A stretch of 64,000 bases of DNA, taken from an uncultured Halieaceae bacterium (GTDB lineage: Bacteria; Pseudomonadota; Gammaproteobacteria; Pseudomonadales; Halieaceae). Below, in pieces: positions 1-10,391 of this stretch. The DNA lies in assembly GCA_913031575.1 (NCBI GenBank), contig CAJWEV010000006.1:1-64000 (forward strand). Reading direction: 5' to 3'. The notes beneath the pieces are model-generated. The model was not told the DNA's origin, did no database searches, and saw nothing but the letters and a program-made list of their open reading frames with translations. A program made the position numbers and the translations under genes. The first letter of the stretch is position 1. Each line of letters starts with the position of its first letter.

Positions 1-973
1 CGTAGGCGTCAAAGGAGCTGTACTCCCAGGATGGCCGAATACCGACAAAGCTCCAATCCTCGTCGTAACTGTAAATTGAATCAGCATCAACGCTGCTGAG
101 CTGGAGCTGCGAATCGATCGCCTGTCCGCTGTGTCGCCATCTGAGGAAAGCCGAGGTCAGTTCTAAGCTATCCTCGCCGGGCTGGTCACTCAACGTCTGC
201 CGTGTGTTATCCAAAGAAAAAGCATCGTATCCGTTATTAATGTCGAGCCGTGTCACGCCCACATCAATAACGTCAGTGCCATAATCGTGGCGCATTGAGA
301 ATCGACTAGTCCTCTCATCTCGATGATTCGTGTTCCTGACACCGAGGAAAGTATTGTCAATCCAGCCATCCGATTCGTAGCGTTGATCGGCTAAACGAAT
401 TGAGAAAGTGTCTGTGAGCCCCATATTGGCAACAACGTTTGCGCGTCTACCGCCATAGCTCTCAATACCCAAGGCCACCGAGGCTTCGGTTTTATTTGTT
501 GGAGCGCTTGTGGTCACATTGATAAGTCCGGCGAGTGCGCCCGCACCCATTAGGGATCCCTGAGGGCCACGCAATACCTCGATCTGCGCGGTGTCGAAGG
601 TGGTGAGCGCTGCTCCCAAGCCACTGATGTCGATGCCGTCCTGCAAAATCACTACCGACGGGTTGATGGGTTCGACAAACTGGGAGCGTTCGCCAATGCC
701 CCGAATCTGAAAAAAGCGCTGGCGCGACGCACCGGCGCTTGCAGAGATATTGGGAATGGACGTTAACAGGTCCTCAAAGTGGACCGCCTCTCTGAGCGTC
801 TTTTCAGCGTTGCCTAGCTTGCTGACGCTGACCCGATTGCTGTCAGATGCCATCAGTGTGGCGGTGATAACCACCTCCTCAATCGCCGGCTCTTGAGCAT
901 GAGTCGAATGCGATGCTGTGAGAATGATCAGAGCCGTAAAGCATTGGCATTTAAAAGATGAGACCGAGTTCAT
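1..973 (-). CDS. TonB-dependent outer-membrane receptor, N-terminal part (truncated by window edge); candidate thiamine transporter
   Basis: Reverse translation from ATG at 971-973: MNSVSSFKCQCFTALIILTASHSTHAQEPAIEEVVITATLMASDSNRVSVSKLGNAEKTLREAVHFEDLLTSIPNISASAGASRQRFFQIRGIGERSQF...IEVLRGPQGSLMGAGALAGLINV: signal peptide, TonB box-like EEVVITAT, plug domain. Frame is open at the window edge (...YSSFDAY). Absent from the ORF track because it is partial. Confidence 0.9.
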   Translation of the reverse strand, partial: MNSVSSFKCQCFTALIILTASHSTHAQEPAIEEVVITATLMASDSNRVSVSKLGNAEKTLREAVHFEDLLTSIPNISASAGASRQRFFQIRGIGERSQFVEPINPSVVILQDGIDISGLGAALTTFDTAQIEVLRGPQGSLMGAGALAGLINVTTSAPTNKTEASVALGIESYGGRRANVVANMGLTDTFSIRLADQRYESDGWIDNTFLGVRNTNHRDERTSRFSMRHDYGTDVIDVGVTRLDINNGYDAFSLDNTRQTLSDQPGEDSLELTSAFLRWRHSGQAIDSQLQLSSVDADSIYSYDEDWSFVGIRPSWEYSSFDAY

Positions 974-1059
974 TGTGACAATTCCCTTACTTGCGACAGA
1001 ATGTTTACGGCTGATAAAAAACGGAGGAATCATCGAGGGAATCGAGCGTGTGCGCTCGA

Positions 1060-1147
1060 AAGTCCTGTTCCTACGCCGGTACTAGCCGGATCAGGTTCAA
1101 CGGGTTTGCTCTATAAGCATCTCAGGCAACGCCACCCCGCAGGTCAT
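1060..1147 (-). promoter_or_regulatory. TPP (THI-element) riboswitch upstream of the TonB-dependent receptor
   Basis: Minus strand reads GGGGTGGCGTTGCCTGAGATGCTTATAGAGCAAACCCGTTGAACCTGATCCGGCTAGTACCGGCGTAGGAACAGGA, containing the thi-box hallmarks CTGAGA, ACCCGTTGAACCTGATC and CCGGCGTAGGAA. Confidence 0.92.
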
Positions 1148-1466
1148 TTAAATTGTAGCAGACTGATCTCCGCAGTAGTGTGAAACCAGCGGAGATTGTG
1201 AACACGCAGAGCCACCAAGACAGGTATGCAAAAGCTAGGTAGATGCGATGAGTTCAGACAGCGATTCGAATCAGGTAAAAGACACCCAGGCGCAGCTCTC
1301 GGTCGTCGATTTTTCTAAGCCCTAAGTGGCGGAAATTATGCAGTCCGCAGTAAAAATGAGTTTGTTCGCGTTTAAGCTGAGCTTTTGAGCGACGGTAGTA
1401 ACTTTTTCGTCACCTTTTTAGACCCGACCTCAGCTACACTAGAAGCAAATCAATCTGGCACACCAC

Positions 1467-2486
1467 ATGAACGACCCGACCTCTTTGTTAACCCGGCTCG
1501 ATGCAGACGCGCGATTCCGCGGCCTCTATCGCTGGATAGCGGATGAGCGGCGTTTACCAACTTTCCAAAAAGGGCTGATCGCGCTTCTAATTTTGTGGGC
1601 TGTGAACAGTATGGCGAATATCGTATTGGCAGTCATACCAAGCTCGCCGGTAGAAGTTTCAAAGTCAATTGTCATCAATCCTCCACCATCTACTGCTAAT
1701 GCGTCTGATGATGTTGAGCTGATCGATGTGTCCTCGATTCTTGGCATGACTGTTTTTGGCGCAGTTGAACCCTCTGAGGTAAAGGACCTTCCGCCCGTTG
1801 CAACCATCGCAAATCCTCGCGAGGGGATAGAGAACGGTGCAAGAGAGACGAGTCTCGCGCTCACCTTGACTGGTATTGTGGCCTCGACGACAGATGGGTT
1901 GGGTAGTGCCATGATCGAAGCGCAAAAGAAGCAGGAACTTTATTCGGTTGGCGATGACCTTCCGGCCAACGGCAAGGTCACTCTGGCGAAAATACTGCCC
2001 AAGCAGGTAGTGATCGATAACAATGGCACCTACGAACTGATCACCTTATTTGACGATAACGGTATCGTCGGCGTCGAGCAGTCGGAAGCGTCGGTTCCTG
2101 GGCCTAATTCGTCGGAGCGGGCACCTTCATCAGTATCGGCAACATCAGCGACGCAAGCAGAGCGACAGCGCCTTGCCGCCAATTACCGCGAGCAGCTTTA
2201 CATCGACCCTCAATCCCTGGCCAGTCTCGTATCGATCAGTGCCGTTCAGTCGGATGGCGGACTTAAGGGATATCGGATGGCGCCCGGAAGAGAAGCCGCA
2301 CAATTTACAGCGCTTGGATTCAAAGCCGGTGATATCGTCACAGCGGTAAACGGTTATTCGCTGAGCGATCCCACAAACACGGTACGCTTATATCAGGTGA
2401 TGCGAGATGCCACTGACGCAACCTTCGAGATTGAACGGGACGGATCTCCTGTGTCCATTAGCGTCAGTCTGAGCAGTCTTCAGTAG
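1467..2486 (+). CDS. gspC: Type II secretion system protein GspC
   Basis: N-terminal TM, HR region, C-terminal PDZ-like domain; directly upstream of gspD. Confidence 0.88.
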   Translation: MNDPTSLLTRLDADARFRGLYRWIADERRLPTFQKGLIALLILWAVNSMANIVLAVIPSSPVEVSKSIVINPPPSTANASDDVELIDVSSILGMTVFGAVEPSEVKDLPPVATIANPREGIENGARETSLALTLTGIVASTTDGLGSAMIEAQKKQELYSVGDDLPANGKVTLAKILPKQVVIDNNGTYELITLFDDNGIVGVEQSEASVPGPNSSERAPSSVSATSATQAERQRLAANYREQLYIDPQSLASLVSISAVQSDGGLKGYRMAPGREAAQFTALGFKAGDIVTAVNGYSLSDPTNTVRLYQVMRDATDATFEIERDGSPVSISVSLSSLQ

Positions 2487-2500
2487 GAGTAACAAATAAC

Positions 2501-4489
2501 ATGCTTACCAATGCAAAAAGCCTCGTTATCGCACTTGCGGTAAGCCTGCTGTTATTTGCTAAACCGGTATTGGGTCAGGAGTTCACGGTTAACCTGAAAG
2601 ACACCGATATTCAGGAGTTCATTGAGTTCGTGGCTGATGTGACCGGCGCCACCATAGTCATAGATCCTGCCGTTAAGGGTAAGGTCAAAGTGATATCGAG
2701 CAAACCGGTCTCGCGCACCGAGCTATACGATCTCTTCCTTTCCATTTTAGATGTTCACGGCTACACAGCGGTGAGGAGTGGTGAAGTCGTTCGCGTTATA
2801 CCAAATAAGAACGCTCGTTCGGCGCCCGTGGATGTCATTTCAGGTACTTCCATCATCAATGATGAATATGTCACACAGGTCATCCGCCTAGAGAATGTGT
2901 CTGCCGCAAAGCTGATTCCCGTATTGCGACCCCTGGTACCGCAGCAAGCCCATATGGCGGCTTATGCGCCAAGTAACGCGATCATCATCTCAGATATTCG
3001 AGCCAACATTGATCGTATTGCAACAATTATCGATCGCATGGATCAGTCGGCCGTCAGAGAAACCGAAATTGTGAAGTTGCGCTATGGCGTGGCTACTGAT
3101 GTGGTGGAGATGCTCAAAACCTTGGAAAAGTCCCGAGCAGGTGAGGGCGCAGATTCCAATGATGAGGCGAGTCTTGTCGCCGATAAGCGGACGAATAGCG
3201 TGATTGTCACCGCTGATGAGGTGAGTATTGAGCGCATCAAGGGACTCATTGATTATCTGGATATTCCCTTAGAGCAAAGCGGAAATGTGAGGGTGTTGTA
3301 TCTGGAGTATGCGGATGCGACCGAAGTTGCTGAGGTACTCACGCGGGTGATGCAGAACCTTTCGCGACTCGATGATGAGAGCTCGGGCCGGACACGTGCT
3401 GCCAATGCGGCCAAATCAACTATCGAGGCGGACGCGGGCACTAATAGCCTTATTATCACTGCGGACACCGATGAGATGGTGGCACTTGAGGCCGTTATTG
3501 CCAGGCTCGATATCCGTCGCGCGCAAGTGTTGGTGGAAGCCATTATTGTCGAGATTGACGTCACCGAGGGCAGAGAGCTGGGGCTCCAGTGGTTGTTTGC
3601 CAATGACTCTGGGCTCTACGGCAGCAACATTAGTCCAGCGCGGCAGGGCAGCAACGCTGCCATTGCTCAAGCTATTTTGCCCGAGGATTCCGCATCAACA
3701 GAAATAGGTGTTCGCGATCTCGCGGGTGCTTTGTCACAAGTTCCGGGCACGACCTTCGGATGGGGTGTGGTTGATCAAAACCTCACGATGACGACCATCC
3801 TTAATACGCTGGAGAAGCAGGGCAACACCAATATTTTGTCCACACCCAGTCTGTTGACGTTGGATAATGAGGAGGCCTTCATTACGGTGGGCCAGCAGGT
3901 ACCGTTCGTCACCGGCAGTTACACCAATACCGGGGCTGCCAATGGCGTGGCGAATCCATTTCAGACGATTCAGCGCGAGAATGTCGGTGTGACCCTGCAA
4001 GTCACCCCGCAGATTAACGAGGGCGATTCGGTGGTAATGGATATCGTTCAGGAGGTGTCGAGTATCTCTCAACAGGCGCTGTCTGCCTCAGATGTAATTA
4101 CCAACGAGCGTAAAATTGAAACCAAAGTGTTAGCAAAAGACGGTGACATCGTCGTCTTGGGCGGTTTGGTAAAAGATGATATTCAAGATTCGCAGCAGGG
4201 GATCCCCCTCCTATCCGGCATACCAGTCTTAGGTCGACTTTTCCGAAATGACGTGGTGTCGGTCACTAAATCGAACCTGCTGGTATTCATTCGCTCGACT
4301 ATCATCCGTGATGATAATGATCTTGCGGGAGCGACCGCAGAAAAGTACCGCTATATCCGTGATCAGCAGCGGCAGCGACGCGATCAGGGGCTGATGTTCC
4401 TCGATGACAATCTGATCCCCGTATTGCCGACGTGGGAAGACCGGGTGCGGTCCCTGCCAGAGGTACCCGAGGAGCAAATCGACCCGTGA
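2501..4489 (+). CDS. gspD: Type II secretion system secretin GspD
   Basis: Signal peptide, repeated N-domains, secretin core (VGQQVPFVTGSYTNTG, TLQVTPQINEGDSVVMDI, VLGGLVKDD). Confidence 0.96.
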   Translation: MLTNAKSLVIALAVSLLLFAKPVLGQEFTVNLKDTDIQEFIEFVADVTGATIVIDPAVKGKVKVISSKPVSRTELYDLFLSILDVHGYTAVRSGEVVRVIPNKNARSAPVDVISGTSIINDEYVTQVIRLENVSAAKLIPVLRPLVPQQAHMAAYAPSNAIIISDIRANIDRIATIIDRMDQSAVRETEIVKLRYGVATDVVEMLKTLEKSRAGEGADSNDEASLVADKRTNSVIVTADEVSIERIKGLIDYLDIPLEQSGNVRVLYLEYADATEVAEVLTRVMQNLSRLDDESSGRTRAANAAKSTIEADAGTNSLIITADTDEMVALEAVIARLDIRRAQVLVEAIIVEIDVTEGRELGLQWLFANDSGLYGSNISPARQGSNAAIAQAILPEDSASTEIGVRDLAGALSQVPGTTFGWGVVDQNLTMTTILNTLEKQGNTNILSTPSLLTLDNEEAFITVGQQVPFVTGSYTNTGAANGVANPFQTIQRENVGVTLQVTPQINEGDSVVMDIVQEVSSISQQALSASDVITNERKIETKVLAKDGDIVVLGGLVKDDIQDSQQGIPLLSGIPVLGRLFRNDVVSVTKSNLLVFIRSTIIRDDNDLAGATAEKYRYIRDQQRQRRDQGLMFLDDNLIPVLPTWEDRVRSLPEVPEEQIDP

Positions 4490-6030
4490 ATACTGCGGCC
4501 GACAATCTCGACGTGACCGACGCGCTTGAAACGGCTGTCTCGGAAGAAACAGCGGCCGATACACGCAGCGGTCTGCTGCCTTTCGGGTTCTCGCAGGCCA
4601 AGCAAGTGGTTCTTGAATCGAGTGACGACGGCTTAATACTGAGCTATGTCGGGCGCCTTGATACAGAGACAGTACTCGAGGTGCGACGCACCGCTGGTGC
4701 TAACTTTGCGCTTGAGCAGGTCGATGAAGCTACCTTCCAAGCGCGCCTGAGTGGCGCCTATCAGCGCAACCAGAATCAGGCGGCGCAGATGGCAGAGGAT
4801 CTGTCCTCTGACGTTGATCTCGCCCAGCTCGTCGACGAGATTCCTGATCTTGGTGACCTCATGGATGCGGAGGACGATGCGCCGATCATTCGATTGATTA
4901 ACGCTATTTTGTCGCAGGCCGTGAAAGAGCAGGCATCTGATATCCACATTGAAACTTTTGAAGATCGGCTCTCCGTGCGCTACCGCGTTGACGGTGTACT
5001 TGCCGAAGTGCTTTCGCCCAAGCGTATGTTGGCGCCGCTCTTGGTATCCCGACTCAAGGTGATGGCCAAGTTAGATATTGCTGAGAAGCGAATTCCGCAG
5101 GATGGCCGTATCTCGGTTCGTATCGCCGGCCATGCCATTGATATTCGTATGTCGACTATCCCATCGGCGCACGGTGAGCGGGTGGTGCTGCGTTTGCTGG
5201 ACAAGCAAGCAGGGCAATTGGAGTTGGTTCAGTTAAAAATGAATGCGCAGGTCGGTGACGGCTACCGCGCCGCATTGGCGAGACCTCACGGCATCATTTT
5301 GGTTACGGGACCGACCGGCTCAGGCAAAACTACAACGCTCTATGCAGGGCTATCGAGTATCAATCAGAGTTCACGCAATATTCTGACGATTGAAGACCCA
5401 GTTGAGTATATGTTGCCCGGTGTAGGCCAGACTCAAGTTAATCCTAAGGTCGATATGACGTTCGCACGTGGTTTACGGGCTGTACTGCGGCAGGACCCCG
5501 ATGTGGTGATGGTCGGCGAGATCCGCGACCTTGAGACGGCCGAAATTGCAGTCCAGGCGTCGCTGACGGGACACTTGGTACTCTCAACACTGCACACGAA
5601 TACCGCGATTGGTGCCGTAACACGTTTACAGGATATGGGTGTTGAACCCTTCCTGTTGTCATCCAGCTTGGTCGCCGTCATGGCCCAGCGACTGGTGAGA
5701 CTAGTGTGTACCGATTGTCGAGAGTTGTCTGCTGCGACGTCGAGTGAACGCGAGATGTTGGGCATTAAAGGCGATGATGAGGTTCAAATTTATCACGCCA
5801 AGGGTTGCGCCAAGTGCAACATGACAGGGTATCGCGGGCGAACGGGCATCTACGAATTGATCGAAGTCGATGAAGAGCTGAGAACAGCGATCCATGAAGG
5901 CGAAGGTGAGCAGGCCATGTTGGCGGTGGCCCGTAAACAGTACCCGGGCATTCAGGCTGATGGGCTTCGCAGAATATTGGCCGGTGAGACAACGCTTGAA
6001 GAGGTTCTGCGCGTTACTTCGGTAACTTAA
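4486..6030 (+). CDS. gspE: Type II secretion system ATPase GspE
   Basis: Walker A GPTGSGKTTT, Asp/His boxes, CxxC...CxxC zinc motif. GTG start at 4486 overlaps the gspD stop, so the longer ORF at 4432 is not needed. Confidence 0.95.
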   Translation: MNTAADNLDVTDALETAVSEETAADTRSGLLPFGFSQAKQVVLESSDDGLILSYVGRLDTETVLEVRRTAGANFALEQVDEATFQARLSGAYQRNQNQAAQMAEDLSSDVDLAQLVDEIPDLGDLMDAEDDAPIIRLINAILSQAVKEQASDIHIETFEDRLSVRYRVDGVLAEVLSPKRMLAPLLVSRLKVMAKLDIAEKRIPQDGRISVRIAGHAIDIRMSTIPSAHGERVVLRLLDKQAGQLELVQLKMNAQVGDGYRAALARPHGIILVTGPTGSGKTTTLYAGLSSINQSSRNILTIEDPVEYMLPGVGQTQVNPKVDMTFARGLRAVLRQDPDVVMVGEIRDLETAEIAVQASLTGHLVLSTLHTNTAIGAVTRLQDMGVEPFLLSSSLVAVMAQRLVRLVCTDCRELSAATSSEREMLGIKGDDEVQIYHAKGCAKCNMTGYRGRTGIYELIEVDEELRTAIHEGEGEQAMLAVARKQYPGIQADGLRRILAGETTLEEVLRVTSVT

Positions 6031-6031
6031 C

Positions 6032-7264
6032 GTGGCCGCGTTTAGGTACAAAGCACTCGATACCTCAGGAAAGGTTGTTAAAGGCGTCCTTGAGGGGGAT
6101 TCAGAGCGTCAAATTCGTGCGCAACTCCGAACCAAGAGCCTGCGACCTATTGAGGTTGCTTCTGCAGGCCGTCGTGCGGCCAATAGCGGCAGTGCTGAGG
6201 GTAGTATCCGCCGCGGCCTGTTTGCACCTCGTCTCAGCGCCAGTGAGTTGGCCCTGATTACCCGACAACTGGCCACGCTCGTTTTATCGGCGCTACCGCT
6301 TGATGAGTGCCTCCAAGCTGCTGCAGAACAGACGCGTAAAGCGTCGACCAAAGCTCTGCTGCTCCAGGTCCGCTCGAAAGTCGCAGAGGGCCATACATTG
6401 GCGCACGCGATGGCACAATTTCCTCAAACCTTCGGTGATATGTACCGCGCGATGGTGAACGCGGGAGAGCAGGCAGGCCAACTAGGCCCTGTTCTCGAGC
6501 AGCTGGCTGATTACACCGAAAATCGACAGCACACGGCGCAGAAGCTTCAAATGGCCCTCATCTACCCGTTCGTACTCATCGGGGTAGCGATCGCCGTGGT
6601 GACGGCGCTCATGGTCTTTGTCGTACCCGAGATGGTGGGCATCTTTGCCCAGACCAAAACCGATTTACCACCCTTGACTGTGGCACTCATCGCAACTAGT
6701 GATTTTCTAACCAACCACGGGTGGATCCTGGGTCTTGCAATTGTGGTGCTAGTCATCATTATTCGCCGGTTGTTGAAAAACCCGTCTTACAAGAAACTGT
6801 CTGACGCCGGTTTACTGCGGGTACCTGGCATTCGACGTGTGCTCATCGGGATGGATACGGCGCGATTCTCGTCGACCTTAAGTATTTTGATGGCTTCTGG
6901 GGTACCGCTACTCGACGCGTTGCGCATCGCTGGGGCGGTGATGAACAACCTCGTATTACGGGCTGCAAGCAAAGAGGTTGCAGGTAAGGTACAGGAGGGT
7001 TCGAGCTTGAATCGTGCGCTATCACAGGAGGAGTTTTTTCCTCCCATGATGGTGCATATGGTGGCATCGGGCGAGACCAGTGGTGAGTTGGAAACGATGC
7101 TCGAGCGCTCGGCTTCGAACCAAGAGCGTGAGCTGGAAGCGACCCTGGGTACGGTTATGGGATTATTCGAGCCCATTATGGTGGTTGTCATGGGTGGGCT
7201 GGTGCTGACGATAGTCATGGCAATTCTATTGCCAATATTTGATTTGAACACGATGGTGAGGTAG
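6032..7264 (+). CDS. gspF: Type II secretion system inner-membrane protein GspF
   Basis: GspF/PilC family sequence (MAAFRYKALDTSGKVVKGVLEGDS...), GTG start. Confidence 0.95.
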   Translation: MAAFRYKALDTSGKVVKGVLEGDSERQIRAQLRTKSLRPIEVASAGRRAANSGSAEGSIRRGLFAPRLSASELALITRQLATLVLSALPLDECLQAAAEQTRKASTKALLLQVRSKVAEGHTLAHAMAQFPQTFGDMYRAMVNAGEQAGQLGPVLEQLADYTENRQHTAQKLQMALIYPFVLIGVAIAVVTALMVFVVPEMVGIFAQTKTDLPPLTVALIATSDFLTNHGWILGLAIVVLVIIIRRLLKNPSYKKLSDAGLLRVPGIRRVLIGMDTARFSSTLSILMASGVPLLDALRIAGAVMNNLVLRAASKEVAGKVQEGSSLNRALSQEEFFPPMMVHMVASGETSGELETMLERSASNQERELEATLGTVMGLFEPIMVVVMGGLVLTIVMAILLPIFDLNTMVR

Positions 7265-7268
7265 AGCA

Positions 7269-7703
7269 GTGAAAAAGCAGAGCGGGTTTAGTTTGATCGA
7301 GATTCTTGTGGTATTGGTGATCATGGGCTTGTTAATCAGTGTCGTTGCACCGACCGTCTTGAACAGTGCCGATGATGCACGCATTCAAAAGGTACAGGCT
7401 GACTTTAAATCGATTGAAACAGCGCTGAAGATTTACCGTCTTGATAATTATGTTTATCCGACGACGGAGCAGGGTTTGGTGGCGCTGGTTGAGGCGTCAA
7501 CGCTTGAGCCTGAGCCTCGAAACTTTAAAAAAGGGGGCTACTTACCCGAGGTGCCCATGGACCCGTGGGGTCGGGAGTATCTCTATCTGTCGCCCGGTGA
7601 GTACGGCGAAGTTGATATTTATTCCTTGGGCGCGGACGGTCTGCCGGGTGGCGAGGATCAGAGTGCTGATATCGGCAATTGGGGAGAGGACGACAACTCC
7701 TAA
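7269..7703 (+). CDS. gspG: Type II secretion system major pseudopilin GspG
   Basis: Prepilin motif KKQSGFSLIEILVVLVIMGLL and C-terminal GspG signature (DPWGREYLYLSPGEYGEVDIYSLGADG). Confidence 0.95.
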   Translation: MKKQSGFSLIEILVVLVIMGLLISVVAPTVLNSADDARIQKVQADFKSIETALKIYRLDNYVYPTTEQGLVALVEASTLEPEPRNFKKGGYLPEVPMDPWGREYLYLSPGEYGEVDIYSLGADGLPGGEDQSADIGNWGEDDNS

Positions 7704-7709
7704 TTCGCA

Positions 7710-8297
7710 ATGGGTGACCGGTGCGCATCGATGCGTCGAAATCAGAAGGGTTTCAGCCTCATCGAGATGCTGGCTGTGGTGTTTGTCGTTGTGCTTCTCA
7801 CCTCGCTGGTCAGTCTGAATGTCGGTTCAGGAAGTGCAGACATCAACCGAGAAAATCAGGTTCGCAATCTGGGAGCAATGTTGGGCTACGCCCTGACAGA
7901 GGCGGAGCTTAGCGGTACCGATCACGGGCTGTTAATCCATCAACTTGATGGCTTTGACGATGGGTCTTACGGTGGGCTCTGGTTAAGACGTTACGATCAG
8001 GGCTGGGCTGAACCGCTGTCGCTTAACACTGCATTCGAGGACTTGATTTTTGAACGGGGAGTTGAATTAGAGCTCCGCCTTGAGGATCAGCCCCCGGTCG
8101 ATTTTGAAGTGCTGGAAGAGGATGCCAATCCACCGCCACAGATTATTTTGTTTGCGGGTGGAGAGGTCAGCCCCGGTGAACTTGATTGGATAGATGAGCG
8201 GTCGGGTGATCTGCTCTACACCCTGCGATGGGATCTTTTTGGCCGCATGACCTTCATGCCAAAAGGTATAGAGCCTGATGATGTCTCCGAAGATTAA
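7710..8297 (+). CDS. gspH: Type II secretion system minor pseudopilin GspH (start could be 7731)
   Basis: Prepilin motif QKGFSLIEMLAVVFVVVLL; position in operon. Confidence 0.88.
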   Translation: MGDRCASMRRNQKGFSLIEMLAVVFVVVLLTSLVSLNVGSGSADINRENQVRNLGAMLGYALTEAELSGTDHGLLIHQLDGFDDGSYGGLWLRRYDQGWAEPLSLNTAFEDLIFERGVELELRLEDQPPVDFEVLEEDANPPPQIILFAGGEVSPGELDWIDERSGDLLYTLRWDLFGRMTFMPKGIEPDDVSED

Positions 8298-8694
8298 AGG
8301 CAATAAACAGCGGGGGTTCACACTGATTGAAGTCATGGTTGCTTTGACGGTGGTGGCCGTGACCTTGCCTGCTTTGCTCTTTCTGCTATCCCAGCAAATT
8401 GACGGAACCGCCTATCTGCGTGATCGCTCTGTCGCGCAATGGGTGGCCGCAGATCGTGTGGCCGAAGTTCGGCTAGCTGTTGCCAAGCAGCGCAGTGCCA
8501 GACCGGGGGTTGTTGCTGGTGAGTCCGAGCGGGCGGGGCGGACCTGGTATTGGCAAAGTAAAATTCAAGAAACGCCGGTGCCTGGGTTTATGCGATTAAC
8601 GGTGACCGTGACGGGAGAAGATACCGACGACGATTCGGTGCTGTTCACGCTCGATGCGTTTTTAAATGCGGAGGTGGTGGATGCGCCCAGCTGA
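8281..8694 (+). CDS. gspI: Type II secretion system minor pseudopilin GspI
   Basis: Prepilin motif KQRGFTLIEVMVALTVVAV; position in operon. Confidence 0.9.
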   Translation: MSPKIKGNKQRGFTLIEVMVALTVVAVTLPALLFLLSQQIDGTAYLRDRSVAQWVAADRVAEVRLAVAKQRSARPGVVAGESERAGRTWYWQSKIQETPVPGFMRLTVTVTGEDTDDDSVLFTLDAFLNAEVVDAPS

Positions 8695-9346
8695 TCATCG
8701 CCCTGAGGAGTCGGGTTTCACACTGGTCGAGGTGCTGATTGCTATGGCGATCACTGCGTTCGTGTCAGTGCTGTCTTATCAAACCTTGTCGACTGCACTG
8801 GGAGGTATTGAATCAGCGCGCGCCGAGTCCGAGCGTCTTCACGAGATTAACCGGGCCTTCACCGTGCTTTCGCGAGATATTCGTCAGATGACCAATCGAC
8901 CGGTTCGCGATGAATTTGGACAGGTAGCCTCGGCCGTGTCCGGTGGTGAGTTGGCGAGAGATCCTTTGCGCTTGACCCGCTCGGGTTGGCACAATAGTAC
9001 TGGAGCTCCTCGAAGTACGCTGCAGCGCGTGGTCTTTCGCTTAGAGGAAGACAGGCTGTTGAGATTAAGTTACCCGGTACTTGACCGTACTACCGCCACC
9101 GAGCCGACTGAAACGGTGCTAATTGAGGGTGTTGAGCAGTTTGAATTGCGATTTTTGCCGTCAATCAATGCATTAGAAGTAGATCGTAACCAGGTCATTG
9201 ATCGCCGGTACTGGCAGGAGAACTGGGTCGCGGATGTTGGCTTTACCGACAAACTCATCGACCCTCCCGCTGCAATTGAAGTACGGGTGACCCTGAGCGA
9301 TTGGGGCGCATTGGAGCGACTGTATGTCATGCCGTCATTCCAGTAA
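8681..9346 (+). CDS. gspJ: Type II secretion system minor pseudopilin GspJ (ORF track start 8666; ATG near 8681 gives a short prepilin leader)
   Basis: Prepilin motif EESGFTLVEVLIAMAITAFVSVLSYQTL; position in operon. Confidence 0.88.
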   Translation: MRPADHRPEESGFTLVEVLIAMAITAFVSVLSYQTLSTALGGIESARAESERLHEINRAFTVLSRDIRQMTNRPVRDEFGQVASAVSGGELARDPLRLTRSGWHNSTGAPRSTLQRVVFRLEEDRLLRLSYPVLDRTTATEPTETVLIEGVEQFELRFLPSINALEVDRNQVIDRRYWQENWVADVGFTDKLIDPPAAIEVRVTLSDWGALERLYVMPSFQ

Positions 9347-10391
9347 GCAGCGAGGGGCAGCTCTCGTCATTGCGCTACTCGTGTTTGCGCTGGCGGCGGC
9401 GCTGATGGTGGGTGTGCAGCGCGACTTCAATCTTCAGTTGCAGCGCAGCACCAACACCTTTTTTGCCGAGCAAGGTTGGTCATTTCTGCTGGGTGCCGAG
9501 ACGCTCGCTGAATTGGCATTGAGGTTTGATGTCGACGAGGACGCAAAAAGTGATACCCCGGTGGATTCTTTGCAGGAGTTGTGGGCGCAACCGCAGGCAC
9601 CGTATCCACTCGACGGAATCGGCTTTTTAAGCGGTGATATTTATGACCTGCAAGGCCGCTTCAACATCAACAGCCTCGTTGATCAGTCCAATAATCAGAG
9701 CAGTGACCCCAACACGCCGCTGGGTGAAGCACCCGCGCAGCCCGTGGGAGAGACGGGGGAAACTCGACGCTTCAACGCCGAGCAACGCGTGTTTTTGCGA
9801 CTGCTGCTAGCGATTGATGAAGCGGAGCTGAGTCGCAGTGAGGCGACACGTCTCGTTGAGCGCATTACGGACTTTGTCGATCCAGATCGAAACCCGCGCA
9901 TGGAGGGTGCCGAGGATGAGCGCTACCTCTCCTCGGCGTTCCCCTACCGTGCACCCAATCGGCCGCTGGCCAGCGTGAGTGAGCTCAGAGCTGTCGATGA
10001 GATCACGCCAGAGCTGTACCGCCTAATCGCCCCGTTTTTAACCGTTTGGCCCGCAGAGGGCAGCACCGTAAATCTTCTGACCGCACCGCCTGAAGTGTTG
10101 GCCGCGCTCAATGAGGACGATGCTCTGGAGCCTTTATCTGCTCAACAGGTCGCACGCATCATCGAACTGCGCGACGGCGGCATGCTCAATGAGGTCGATA
10201 CCTTCATTGAGGATGTCATGTTTTCTGATGGCACAACCGACGAGTTACGTGATCTGGTCGATATAAAGTCATCGTGGTTTCTACTCGATGCTCGTGTCGA
10301 GATTGCTGATAGAGAACGCCGCCTGTACAGTGTCTTGCATCGTCAAGGCCGCGCCATTTCGGTTGTACATCGAACCGAGGGAGAGCTTTAG
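9324..10391 (+). CDS. gspK: Type II secretion system minor pseudopilin GspK
   Basis: KQRGAALVIALLVFALAAAL, FNINSLVD and NLLTAPPEVLAAL motifs. Confidence 0.93.
   Translation: MSCRHSSKQRGAALVIALLVFALAAALMVGVQRDFNLQLQRSTNTFFAEQGWSFLLGAETLAELALRFDVDEDAKSDTPVDSLQELWAQPQAPYPLDGIGFLSGDIYDLQGRFNINSLVDQSNNQSSDPNTPLGEAPAQPVGETGETRRFNAEQRVFLRLLLAIDEAELSRSEATRLVERITDFVDPDRNPRMEGAEDERYLSSAFPYRAPNRPLASVSELRAVDEITPELYRLIAPFLTVWPAEGSTVNLLTAPPEVLAALNEDDALEPLSAQQVARIIELRDGGMLNEVDTFIEDVMFSDGTTDELRDLVDIKSSWFLLDARVEIADRERRLYSVLHRQGRAISVVHRTEGEL

Noticed and set aside
1001-1183. 60-aa + strand ORF
   Set aside because: Lies antisense across the TPP riboswitch; no protein-like features.
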